Below, in pieces: positions 33,806 through 41,079 of a stretch of 64,000 bases of DNA. The first letter of the stretch is position 1, and each line of letters opens with the position of its first letter. The notes below the pieces were generated by a model. That model had not been told where the DNA came from, did not search any database, and saw only the letters and a program-made list of their open reading frames with translations. The position numbers and the translations under genes are program-made. Source of the stretch: Actinoallomurus sp048498315 (GTDB taxonomy: Bacteria; Actinomycetota; Actinomycetes; Streptosporangiales; Streptosporangiaceae); contig JBEHYF010000007.1 of NCBI GenBank assembly GCA_048498315.1, positions 12,221 to 76,220 of the forward strand. The letters run 5' to 3'.

Positions 33806-34317
33806 GCGCGTCCCCGTGGTGCGTCCGCGCCGGAGACGACGTCCTGGATCGCCGCGACGATGTTCACGTACGCGCCGCACCGGCACAGGTTGCCGCTCAT
33901 ACGCTCGCGGATCTCCTCCGCCGTCAGCGGCGGATCCACCGTCAGGTCCTTGGTCACCGCGCTGGGGCCGCCCTCGGCCAGCATGCCGACCGCCGAGCAG
34001 AGCTGACCCGGCGTGCAGTACCCGCACTGGAAGGCGTCCCGCTCGATGAACGCGGCCTGCAGCGGGTGCAGCTCCGAACCGCGGGCCAGGCCCTCGACGG
34101 TCGTGATCGACGCCCCGTCGTGCGCGACCGCCAGGGCAAGGCAGGCGTTCGCGCGCACGCCGTCGATCAGCACCGTGCAGGCACCGCACTGGCCGTGGTC
34201 GCAGCCCTTCTTCGTGCCGGTCAGGCCGAGCCGCTCGCGCAGCAGGTCGAGCAGCGAGACCCGGGTGTCGACGTCGAGCGCGTGTTCGGCACCGTTCACC
34301 CGCACCGTGATCCGCAT
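33802..34317 (-). CDS. [2Fe-2S] subunit of the aldehyde oxidoreductase (PaoA/YagT type)
   Basis: A 171-residue protein with two [2Fe-2S] domains. The plant-ferredoxin-like cluster is CDHGQCGACTVLIDG plus the Cys in ANACLALA. The helical-domain cluster is FQCGYCTPGQ and NLCRCGAY. It is the first gene of the three-gene operon. Unlike E. coli PaoA there is no N-terminal Tat signal from ATG 34317, so this complex is probably cytosolic. Confidence 0.92.
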   Translation of the reverse strand: MRITVRVNGAEHALDVDTRVSLLDLLRERLGLTGTKKGCDHGQCGACTVLIDGVRANACLALAVAHDGASITTVEGLARGSELHPLQAAFIERDAFQCGYCTPGQLCSAVGMLAEGGPSAVTKDLTVDPPLTAEEIRERMSGNLCRCGAYVNIVAAIQDVVSGADAPRGRA

Positions 34318-34346
34318 GTGCGCAGCACTACCCGGTTGTTCCGCAG

Positions 34347-35774
34347 CTAATCCCCGTGCGCGCGGCGCCCCGCGTACAGGTCGGCGAGGGCGGCGGCCAG
34401 CGCGGCGACCACGCAGGCGATCACCACGACGATGCCGTCCCGGAACGCCCGCGCCCAGTCGCCGCGGGTATCGGCGACGGTGGCGAAGAAGACCGCACCG
34501 ACCGCCGCGATGCCGACCGCGGTGCCGATCCGCTGGCCGGTCTGGAGGACGCCGGCTGCGGTGCCGCCCCCCGCCGGAGGCACCTCCGACAGGGTGATCG
34601 TCTGGTTCGGCGCGATCACCAGGCCGCTGCCGAGTCCGCTCAGCAGCAGGGGCGCGGCCGTGGCCAGCGCGACGCCCCGGCCCGGGTCGAACAGCACCGC
34701 GACGAACGTGGCGGCCAGACCGACCACCACGGCGCCCAGCCCGGCCGCGACCAGCGGGCGGCCGAAGCGGCTCACGATCCGGCCGCCGACCGCCGCCGCG
34801 GCGCCGGACCCGACCGCGAACGGCATGATCGACAGCCCGGCCATGAGCGCGCTGTACCCCAGGCCGTTCTGCAGGTAGAGGGTGAAGATGAAGAAGATCG
34901 CCGTGAACCCGGCGAAGTACAGCAGCGCGATCGTCGAGCCCAGCGCGTACGAGCGCATGCGGAACAGGCCGAGGTCGATCATCGGGTCGGGGTGGCGGCG
35001 CTCCCACATCAGGAAGATCGCCAGGATGACGGCGGCGGTCGGCACCAGCAGCCACTTGAGCCGGCCGTGCCACTGCTGCTCCTGCACGAACGGCAGCAGC
35101 AGCGCCACGACCCCGACGCCGAGGAGAACCACGCCGACCGGGTCCAGGCTCTCCCGCGTGCGGCCGCCGACCGGCGGCGGCAGCAACCGCCACGCCAGTG
35201 GCAGCGCGACCAGGCCGACCGGCACGTTGACGTAGAACACCCAGCGCCAGCCATCCTGGGAGCCGGCGAGCGCGATCAGCGCGCCGCCGAGGATCGGGCC
35301 GGCCGCTGTGGCGATTCCGATCGTCGCGCCGAGGCTGCCGAAGGCGCGGCCGCGCTCGTGCCCGCGGAACATGATCTGGATCAGCCCGGCGATCTGCGGG
35401 TTGAGCAGCCCGCCGGCCATGCCCTGCACGAGCCGCGCGACGATCAGCCAGCCGATGCCCGGCGCGACGCCCGCGGCCGCGCTGGCCACGGTGAACAGGG
35501 CCAGGCCCGCCATGAACACCGCGCGCCTGCTGCGCGCGTCGCCGAGCCGGCCCGCCCCGACCAGGACCAGGCCGAACATCAGGGCATAGCCGCTGAGGAT
35601 CCACTGCAGCCCGTCGGTGGAGGCGTGCAGGCCCGTCCGGATGGACGGCAGCGCCACGTTGACGATGCTGACGTCGAGCAGGGTCATGAACGCTGCGACC
35701 AGGCAGATGGCCAGCGCCTGCCAGCGCCGCCGCACCGGCCCCTGATCTTCATCGGTCACCGGTTCCGTCCGCAT
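34347..35774 (-). CDS. DHA2 family MFS drug-efflux-type transporter (EmrB/QacA subfamily)
   Basis: A 475-residue multi-pass membrane protein. The first helix has the DHA2 signature FMTLLDVSIVNVALPSIRTG. Motif A follows as VGAGRLGDARSRRAVFM and motif C-like Gly/Pro residues lie in ATAAGPILGGALIALAG. It should export small molecules using proton-motive force. ATG 35774 is preferred over an upstream low-complexity start. It lies 29 bp upstream of the aldehyde oxidoreductase operon on the same strand, so co-expression is likely. Confidence 0.9.
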   Translation of the reverse strand: MRTEPVTDEDQGPVRRRWQALAICLVAAFMTLLDVSIVNVALPSIRTGLHASTDGLQWILSGYALMFGLVLVGAGRLGDARSRRAVFMAGLALFTVASAAAGVAPGIGWLIVARLVQGMAGGLLNPQIAGLIQIMFRGHERGRAFGSLGATIGIATAAGPILGGALIALAGSQDGWRWVFYVNVPVGLVALPLAWRLLPPPVGGRTRESLDPVGVVLLGVGVVALLLPFVQEQQWHGRLKWLLVPTAAVILAIFLMWERRHPDPMIDLGLFRMRSYALGSTIALLYFAGFTAIFFIFTLYLQNGLGYSALMAGLSIMPFAVGSGAAAAVGGRIVSRFGRPLVAAGLGAVVVGLAATFVAVLFDPGRGVALATAAPLLLSGLGSGLVIAPNQTITLSEVPPAGGGTAAGVLQTGQRIGTAVGIAAVGAVFFATVADTRGDWARAFRDGIVVVIACVVAALAAALADLYAGRRAHGD

Positions 35775-35920
35775 GTGCGGTGCTTTGCTCGGATGGCGAC
35801 CACCAAAACAGGCGGCCCGCCCGGCGGCCATGCAGGGCGGCCATGCAGGCGGCCGTTCCCGGCGGCCATGCCGGCGCTGCGCACTGCGCCGGGAAACGCC
35901 GGGGCACGCCCGTGGTGAGC

Positions 35921-36005
35921 ATCGGCATGACCGCCGGGGCGGGTCATGAAGACAAGATATCTGTACCGGGACTGTTGAAGATCGGCATGACCGCCGGGGC
36001 GGGTC
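35921..36005. repeat. 25-bp direct repeat, 60 bp apart
   Basis: The sequence beginning ATCGGCATGACCGCC and ending GGGCGGGTC occurs identically at 35921-35945 and 35981-36005. The second copy forms part of the left arm of the terminator hairpin at 35990-36029. Upstream (35823-35871) GGCGGCCATGC also occurs three times. Confidence 0.85.
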
Positions 36006-36029
36006 CCCGGCGGGACCCGCCCCGGCGGT
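35990..36029 (-). terminator. Very strong hairpin terminator
   Basis: A perfect 17-bp inverted repeat, ACCGCCGGGGCGGGTCC with its complement, has a 6-base loop. It begins directly after the stop codon of the secreted GH12-like remnant on the minus strand. There is no T-run on either side. Confidence 0.65.
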
Positions 36030-36030
36030 G

Positions 36031-36287
36031 TCAGGCGAAGGAGACCGAGTAACCGTTGGTCGTGAAGTTCAGCCCGCCGCTGGAGGACGTTATCTCGTAG
36101 CCGAACTGCACGTTGCCGACCGTGATATTGCCGAACCAGCCGGCGCTGCGAATCCAGTTGAGCACCGCGCGGATGTCGACGCTTCCGGAAGAGGTGTTGC
36201 CGTTGCGGACGAACGAGCCGTACCCATCGTGAGGGCGAGGACGACCGCGACGATGAACGCGGGAACCGAAATCCGGACCGCTTTCAT
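36031..36287 (-). pseudogene. Remnant of a secreted GH12-like endoglucanase (signal peptide plus C-terminus only)
   Basis: ATG 36287 follows AAAGGTGAG and encodes a Sec signal peptide (MKAVRISVPAFIVAVVLALT). In another frame the DNA then encodes SFVRNGNTSSGSVDIRAVLN and GNVQFGYEITSSSGGLNFTT with a final NGYSVSFA, resembling the last strands of GH12 beta-jelly-roll cellulases. The catalytic core of ~180 residues is missing and the frames do not match, with the junction near 36230. This is an internally deleted gene that kept its expression signals and terminator. The GH12 assignment rests on recognition of the C-terminal strands. Confidence 0.6.
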
Positions 36288-36464
36288 GACTCACCTTTCA
36301 TGTTTTTGTCGAATTAGCGTCGAAGCGCTTCGACTGCTAATTCGACGGATGCGGGGAAGAGGAAACCGTGCGGTGTCTCATACCATAGAAGCGGAATTGG
36401 CGCGCGGCAATGGGCGTTTCGGCGGCGCCTGCCGAATCGGTAAACGTGGCGGCCGCGCGGCGGG

Positions 36465-37559
36465 TCAGGACTCCAGAGTGCGGGCGATCGCGTGCATGAC
36501 GACGGCGGACAGGTCGCCGGTCTCGGCGAGCAGATCGCGTTGCAGGTCGGCGCCGTTGCCACGCTTGAACACGTCGAGCACGAAGGCCTCGACCAGGCCC
36601 AGGTCGCCGGTCTCGCACAGCACCTCGGCGGTGTGCTCGATCAGGGCGCCGACGACGGCGTCGGCGGGCGCCGGCCGGCCGGTCAGCGGATGGACCAGGT
36701 CGTCGTGCAGGCCGGAACGGGCGGCCCGCCAGGTGGCCAGCCGCAGCCGCTCGGTGCGTACCGGAAGCGGCGGCTCGCCCGCCCGCCAGGCCCGCGCGGC
36801 GGTCTCGACGAGCGCGCCGACCAGCATGGCGATCAGCACGGCGTCGTCGGCGAGCAGGCACACGTCGGCGATGCGGATCTCGACCGTGGGGCAGTGGTTG
36901 GACAGGCGGGCGTCGAAGTAGATCATGCCCTCGTCCAGGATCGCGCCGGTGCGCAGCATGTCGTCGACGGCGGCCCGGTAGCCGGCGGCCGAACCGAACG
37001 CGTCGTTGGGGCCGGCCGACGGCCAGCGGCCCAGCACTTGGCGCCGGTAGCTGGCGTAACCGCTGTCGGCGCCCTGCCAGAACGGGGAGTTGGCGCTGAG
37101 GGCGAGGAGCACCGGAAGCCAGGGCCGGATGCGGTCGAGCACGGCGACGCCCTCTTCGGGGGAGCTGATCGACACGTGCACGTGACAGCCGCACGTGAGT
37201 TGTTCGTGCGCGAGGAGGGAGTACTCCTCGACCATGCGGGCGTACCGGTCGGTGCCGGTGATGGCCGGATGGACGGGCACCGGGCACGTCGCCAGCGCCG
37301 CGATGGCGGCGCCGTGCGGCCGCGCGGCGGTGGCCGCCGCCCGCCGCATGAGGCGGATCTGCTCGGCCAGCTCGGTGAAGGACGCACACGGGGGCGTGCC
37401 GGTCTCGAGCTGGTGCTGCTGGAATTCGTACTGGAGCAGCCCTGAGTCCCCGCCGCGGGGCGAGCACCGGAGTACGGCGTCGGCGACCGCGCGGGGTGCC
37501 CCGCTGGCCGGGTCGACGAGGAGGAACTCCTCCTCGACCCCGAAAGTTCGTGCGTCCAC
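36465..37559 (-). CDS. Glutamate-cysteine ligase-like carboxylate-amine ligase (YbdK/GCS2 family)
   Basis: A 364-residue ATP-dependent carboxylate-amine ligase. The N-terminal signature is ARTFGVEEEFLLVDP. ELETGTPP-type glutamate contact residues appear in QHQLETGTPPCASFTEL. CGCHVHVSIS is the metal/substrate region. The C-terminal arm includes FKRGNGADLQRDLL. These enzymes make gamma-glutamyl bonds; many actinobacterial paralogues have unknown products. The GTG at 37559 gives normal family length, but the frame is open to 37751 and the true start could be further up. A long hairpin lies about 100 bp upstream. Confidence 0.85.
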   Translation of the reverse strand: MDARTFGVEEEFLLVDPASGAPRAVADAVLRCSPRGGDSGLLQYEFQQHQLETGTPPCASFTELAEQIRLMRRAAATAARPHGAAIAALATCPVPVHPAITGTDRYARMVEEYSLLAHEQLTCGCHVHVSISSPEEGVAVLDRIRPWLPVLLALSANSPFWQGADSGYASYRRQVLGRWPSAGPNDAFGSAAGYRAAVDDMLRTGAILDEGMIYFDARLSNHCPTVEIRIADVCLLADDAVLIAMLVGALVETAARAWRAGEPPLPVRTERLRLATWRAARSGLHDDLVHPLTGRPAPADAVVGALIEHTAEVLCETGDLGLVEAFVLDVFKRGNGADLQRDLLAETGDLSAVVMHAIARTLES

Positions 37560-37657
37560 TACTTTTGATTGTTCCGCACAGATGGCCTCCGGCACTTCTC
37601 CCGGCAAGAGAAGTGGCACTTTCTGGCCAACTTCCTCTAAACGACTGGCAAAGCGAT

Positions 37658-37694
37658 GATCGCGCCCAAAATACGGTTTTGGCAGCGCGCGATC
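37658..37694 (-). other. Two-part hairpin in the leader of the carboxylate-amine ligase gene
   Basis: GATCGCGC (37658-37665) pairs with GCGCGATC (37687-37694). Directly inside, CCAAAA (37666-37671) pairs with TTTTGG (37677-37682) around a 5-base loop, with a 4-base bulge on one side. It lies about 100 bp upstream of the GTG start and could form a 5' UTR structure. Function unknown. Confidence 0.45.
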
Positions 37695-37755
37695 CGTGAC
37701 CCCGTTCCGATCCTCTTCACCTTCCGGCCGGTGGCGGCACTCTCCGGCCACCTCG

Positions 37756-37795
37756 TCGGGGGGTGAGGGACCGGCAGCCGGTCCTCACCCCCCGA
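37756..37795. terminator. Long near-perfect hairpin with no adjacent gene end
   Basis: TCGGGGGGTGAG-G-GACCGGC pairs with GCCGGTCCTCACCCCCCGA, a 19-bp stem with one bulged G. It looks like a strong actinomycete terminator, but no recognised gene ends beside it. The rest of 37560-38036 and 38124-38210 holds no gene I can support. Confidence 0.45.
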
Positions 37796-38036
37796 CGGCG
37801 CGTCACGCCGGTCGGCGTCGGCATCGAGGCGACCGGCCGCCCCATGGCTCTGGTCCTGCGTCCCGACGGAAAAGACGGCCGTCGACCTCACCGAGTCCGG
37901 CAACGGCCCGTTCCGCCGTGGGCGGCCGGGTCGCCGTGGCCGGCCTGGTGGATCACAAGCCGTTGTGGCCGTACGCTCACCGGCAGCGACTATGTGGGCG
38001 TCACCGGGCTGCTGTGCGCACCTGGAGGTGCATGCC

Positions 38037-38123
38037 GATTCATGATTGAATCATTCCCATTACTGGGAGTTGTCGCCGGAACTGTGGGTAACGTCCGACC
38101 CTTTACAGACCGCTGTATCGGAC
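38037..38123. promoter_or_regulatory. Cluster of three dyads upstream of a TetR-like gene
   Basis: GATTCA-TGAT-TGAATC (38037-38052), TCCCA-TTAC-TGGGA (38055-38068) and TACAG-ACCG-CTGTA (38104-38117), the last flanked by GTCCGA (38093) and TCGGAC (38118), lie in a locally AT-rich patch 90-175 bp upstream of the gene at 38211. All have 4-base spacers. They may be protein-binding sites or an RNA fold. Confidence 0.4.
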
Positions 38124-38210
38124 TTGTCCGGAGCGGTCGCCGATCGGCCGGCGTGGCTTCCCGCGTTTCCGTTGACGACGGCGCGCGCGGACGAGGATCC
38201 TTGATGGATC

Positions 38211-38819
38211 ATGAATTCGGATGATCCGGCCGGCCCGTCCGCCGCTCGGGGTGGGCACGGCGAGGCGGTGCGGCGTCGGATCGTCGACGCGGCCGCCGAG
38301 ATCCTGCACGGGCCGCCGTACAACGGCCAACCCGTGCACGGCGTCGCGATGCCCGCCGATCCGGCCGACCGCAACGGCGCGGTGACCGTCTACCTGGCGC
38401 TGCTACAGGACCGGCTGCCCGTCTACGCCCGCACCATGAAAGGGCTGGCGGGGCGGGCAGGGCAGGGCGAGGTGCGGGACACCCTGGCCGCCGCCGCCCG
38501 GGCGACCATCGACTTCTACGGTCACGTGCTCGCCTCGAAGGTGTCCGTCCTCGCCGACCCGGACCAGCTGATGCGGCTGCGGCGGGTGCTGCGGGCGCGC
38601 GACCTGGGCCCGCAGGCCGCGCACGGGGCCGTGGCCGAGTACCTGGAGAAGGAGCGGCGCCTCGGCCGCGTGCCGGCGGACGCCGACTGCGACGCGGCCG
38701 CCCGCCTCCTCGTCGGCGCGTGCCTGCACTACGCCTTCACGAACATGCTGCTCGGCGAAGTCCCCGAGCGCGAGCGTTACATCGCCGGCATGGTCGGCGG
38801 CCTGCGCCTCGTCCCCTGA
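38211..38819 (+). CDS. TetR/AcrR-like protein with a degenerate DNA-binding region
   Basis: A 202-residue all-helical protein. The first helix EAVRRRIVDAAAEIL and the C-terminal ligand-domain pattern (LAAAARATIDFYGHVLAS; AEYLEKERRLGRVPADADCD; AARLLVGACLHYAF) fit TetR regulators with a TetR_C-type domain. Between residues 33 and 60 the usual turn-and-recognition helix (xxVSxGTxYxxF) is not recognisable; the sequence is GPPYNGQPVHGVAMPADPAD. It may have lost DNA binding. The ATG at 38211 has only a weak ribosome-binding site. Confidence 0.65.
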   Translation: MNSDDPAGPSAARGGHGEAVRRRIVDAAAEILHGPPYNGQPVHGVAMPADPADRNGAVTVYLALLQDRLPVYARTMKGLAGRAGQGEVRDTLAAAARATIDFYGHVLASKVSVLADPDQLMRLRRVLRARDLGPQAAHGAVAEYLEKERRLGRVPADADCDAAARLLVGACLHYAFTNMLLGEVPERERYIAGMVGGLRLVP

Positions 38820-39339
38820 CCTCGCCCGGTGCGTCGCGGTGAAGCGGGCAGCCGATCCGCGGCGGTGCCTTGCCCTGCCGTGCTGCCGCCCTGCCGCGCC
38901 GGTACCCCGGGGCCGGTCGGTCGATCGGGGATCGGGTTCGCGACCGTGGGCGGGTCGCCGCCCTCGTCCTTCATGAGCCTGCCGACGTGCTGATCGAGGG
39001 TGCTCGCCGGTCCCGACCTGGTAACGCTCCGTGGTGGAAACGCCGGAGCCGTCGAGCCGGACGATCGAGGGTGAGCGTGGCTCATGGTGTCGACCGGGGC
39101 GTTCGACGACGCGCTCGTCATGGCCTGCGCGTCGATGGCCTGCGCGTCGAGCGCGCACGCTCGGCCGCCGCGGCCGGATGGTGGGCGGGGCTCCGTACGC
39201 GCCGTACGGTCCATAATCCCGGGGCTCCGTACGGTGCGGTCACCGCTGGTCCGGAGCCCCGCGGCTGGTGGTGACCGCTTGCTCGTACGGTGCGGTCACC
39301 GCTGGTCCGGGCTGTCACTGGTGTGAGCTGGGATGGCCG
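38820..39339. repeat. Intergenic region with direct repeats; no gene supported
   Basis: A 27-bp sequence starting CGTACGGTGCGGTCACC and ending CTGGTCCGG occurs identically at 39228-39254 and 39284-39310. A 15-bp tandem ATGGCCTGCGCGTCG occurs at 39120-39149. GCGGTCACC and GGTGACCGC also form an inverted pair around 39236-39278. Both strands contain only Arg/Ala-rich open frames without recognisable domains. Confidence 0.6.
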
Positions 39340-39585
39340 TCAGCAGCCGCAGTCCCAGTCACCCCAGCCCCAGCCGCCGTCCCAGCCCCAGCCCCAGCCG
39401 TCGTCCCAGCCCCAGCCGTCGTCCCAGCCCCAGCCCCACTGGGTGACGACGTGGCTCGAGGTGGCCTTGGCGGCCGTCGGGGCGGTCTGGGCGCTCGCCG
39501 GAAGCGCGGCGCCCAGGGTGAGCGCGGTCGACCCGGCGAAGGCCAGTCCGGACAGGGCGATCGCAATGCGCTTCGGAATTCTCAT
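39340..39585 (-). CDS. Small secreted Trp/Gly/Asp-rich repeat peptide
   Basis: An 81-residue precursor. ATG 39585 begins a clear Sec signal peptide (MRIPKRIAIALSGLAFAGST ... PASA) with a likely cut after ASA, about residue 30. The mature part has a short polar lead, then repeats of WGWDDG/WGWGWDGG and a C-terminal GDWDCGC: eleven Trp in about 34 residues and two Cys. No known domain is recognised. It could be a cell-surface or aggregating peptide, or a modified peptide precursor, though no modifying enzyme gene is adjacent. A GAGGG lies about 10 bases upstream of the start. Confidence 0.72.
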   Translation of the reverse strand: MRIPKRIAIALSGLAFAGSTALTLGAALPASAQTAPTAAKATSSHVVTQWGWGWDDGWGWDDGWGWGWDGGWGWGDWDCGC

Positions 39586-39639
39586 GGAAGATCCCTCTTT
39601 GCATCTGGTTGACTGGCATGAAGGGCAGCAGTCATGCCG

Positions 39640-39669
39640 GGCGATTAGCCATATGTGCTGGCAATCGCC
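39640..39669 (-). promoter_or_regulatory. Hairpin/operator upstream of the Trp-rich peptide gene
   Basis: GGCGATT-A-GCCA (39640-39651) pairs with TGGC-AATCGCC (39659-39669), an 11-bp dyad with one bulged base and a 7-base loop, 55 bp upstream of the peptide start. The surrounding stretch 39586-39800 is markedly AT-richer than the window. No other gene is seen in 39586-39995. Confidence 0.4.
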
Positions 39670-39995
39670 TAATACCAAGACGACATCGTCACTGCGTCCA
39701 AATCAACTGGATGAGCGGAAAAAATGAGATTTCACCGGGTCTTGGCAGGTGAAAAGTCGCGCTTTGCCACAATCAAGGCATACATTTCGGCCGGCTGACC
39801 TGGGCGTGGTCCCGCGGGCCCGACGCACGCCGCCCGTGCGAACGCGGTGCCGGGAGCGGGGGTGCCGCGGGTCCGCGACGGGGCCGTCGAAATCGGCCCG
39901 CGCACCGGCGTGTGATGAAAGAGCTGCAAGTGCCTTGCGGCGGTGTTGAGAGCACTCCCAGCCTGGTGCTCGGCACCGTCGGCAAGGAGTCACCA

Positions 39996-40277
39996 ATGAC
40001 CGGATCAGCAAGTGATCGGGGTCGGCCGCCCCTACGCCACGGACGGTTCACCGGCGCGGTGACCGTGATGCTCGCCGCCACGGCCCTGACCGCGGCGGTG
40101 GCCGCCGCGGTTCCGCGAGCGTCGTCGACGCCCGACGTCGATCGGCAGTGGCTGAGCCGCGGCAGCTGGCATCCGAACCCGACGAACCTGAGCCTGGGCT
40201 GGGAGAGCTACGGCGGCGGGACCGACACGCTCTGGTTCGACGACGTGGCCGTCAACTCCACGCGGATCGGCTGCTGA
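39996..40277 (+). pseudogene. Secreted-protein remnant: signal peptide joined to a carbohydrate-active-enzyme-like C-terminus
   Basis: ATG 39996, with AAGGAG six bases upstream, encodes 93 residues: a signal anchor (FTGAVTVMLAATALTAAVAA) and then WLSRGSWHPNPTNLSLGWES, YGGGTDTLWFDDVAVNSTRI and GC. The latter resembles the last beta strands of secreted polysaccharide lyases or LamG/concanavalin-like enzymes (WYDDVAV...IGC). The central catalytic domain is absent although frame and expression signals are intact. It may be translated but cannot be a complete enzyme. The family call is tentative. Confidence 0.5.
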
Positions 40278-40283
40278 CAGAGC

Positions 40284-40431
40284 ACGGCGGCCCGGCGCGG
40301 CGGGGCTGGGCGTCCGGATCGTCTGGGATGTCACCGAAGGGCGTACGGCGGCCCGGCGCGGCGGGGCTGGGCCGCCGACCCGCTCGCCGACCCTGGCACG
40401 GTCGCTCCGGCCCCTGGCACGGTCACTCCGG
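40284..40431. repeat. Direct repeats between the secreted remnant and the Lrp gene
   Basis: A 28-bp sequence starting ACGGCGGCCCGGCGC and ending CGGGGCTGGGC occurs identically at 40284-40311 and 40345-40372 (61 bp apart). A 20-bp unit, CCCTGGCACGGTC(G/A)CTCCGG, occurs at 40391-40410 and 40412-40431, the latter overlapping the Lrp 3' end. Confidence 0.85.
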
Positions 40432-40917
40432 CTGCCGGCCGGGCCGCTCCGGCCGGGGACGCCCCTGGCGGGCCACCAGGGGGAGCAGGCGGTAGCCGAC
40501 GCGCTCACGCAGCACGATCCGGGTCTGGGTGCGCACGACACCCGGCAGCCTGATGAACTGCTGGACGACCTCTTCCAGGTGCTCGTTGTCGCGGGCGACG
40601 ACGCGGCACATCAGGTCACCCTCGCCGTCGGCGATGGTGTGCGCCTCCAGCGCCTCCGGGATGCGCTCGATCAATCGGGCGACCTCCTCCAGCCGTCCCT
40701 GGGCCAGTTGGAGGTTCACCCAGGCCAGGACCGGATAGCCGAGCCCGGCCGGGCGGATGTGCGGCGCGTGGCTCCCGATCACCCCGTCGCGTTCCATCCG
40801 GGCCAGCCGTGCCTGCACCGTGCCCCGGGCCACCCCGAGGATCCGGGCGTACTCGCGCATGCCGGCGCGGGGCTCCTCCAGCAGGAGCCGGATGAGGGCG
40901 AAGTCCAGGTCGTCCAC
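40423..40917 (-). CDS. Lrp/AsnC family transcriptional regulator
   Basis: A 164-residue feast/famine regulator. The N-terminal helix-turn-helix is AGMREYARILGVARGTVQAR followed by LARMERDGVI. The C-terminal RAM ligand domain includes EALEAHTIADGEGDLMCRVV and the conserved IRLPGVVRTQT. It has a GTG start. It is divergent from the 2-oxoacid ferredoxin oxidoreductase operon with 162 bp between starts, so it most likely senses a branched-chain or aromatic amino acid and controls that operon. The 3' end overlaps a short direct repeat. Confidence 0.92.
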   Translation of the reverse strand: MDDLDFALIRLLLEEPRAGMREYARILGVARGTVQARLARMERDGVIGSHAPHIRPAGLGYPVLAWVNLQLAQGRLEEVARLIERIPEALEAHTIADGEGDLMCRVVARDNEHLEEVVQQFIRLPGVVRTQTRIVLRERVGYRLLPLVARQGRPRPERPGRQPE

Positions 40918-40995
40918 GGCTGTACCGATGGCCCTTCTCGGTCGGCTGACGGCGCCCCTTCGCTGGGCCGATGGCCCAGTCAGAAATGCGGGATA

Positions 40996-41025
40996 TTGAC
41001 CCTATCGCCCGGAACGCTTCACTAT
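40996..41025 (+). promoter_or_regulatory. Candidate promoter of the leucine-type catabolic operon
   Basis: TTGACC (40996-41001) and CACTAT (41020-41025) are spaced by 18 bases, about 55 bp upstream of the GTG start of the oxidoreductase gene and between it and the divergent Lrp gene. Confidence 0.4.
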
Positions 41026-41079
41026 CTGCGCCGGATGGCCAGGCGACTCTCCGTTCTCCAAGGGTCAGGTGGTGTTTCC

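Noticed and set aside
37796..38036. Possible gene between the long hairpin and the dyad cluster
   Set aside because: Frames such as the one with GLVDHKPLWPYAHRQRL look faintly protein-like, but no family is recognised and no start with a ribosome site is seen.
39228..39310. CRISPR-like array
   Set aside because: Only two copies of a 27-bp repeat, no third copy, no cas genes.
39703..40011. Minus-strand 102-residue ORF upstream of the Trp-rich peptide gene
   Set aside because: Cys/Arg-rich, no domain, overlaps the start of the plus-strand secreted remnant.
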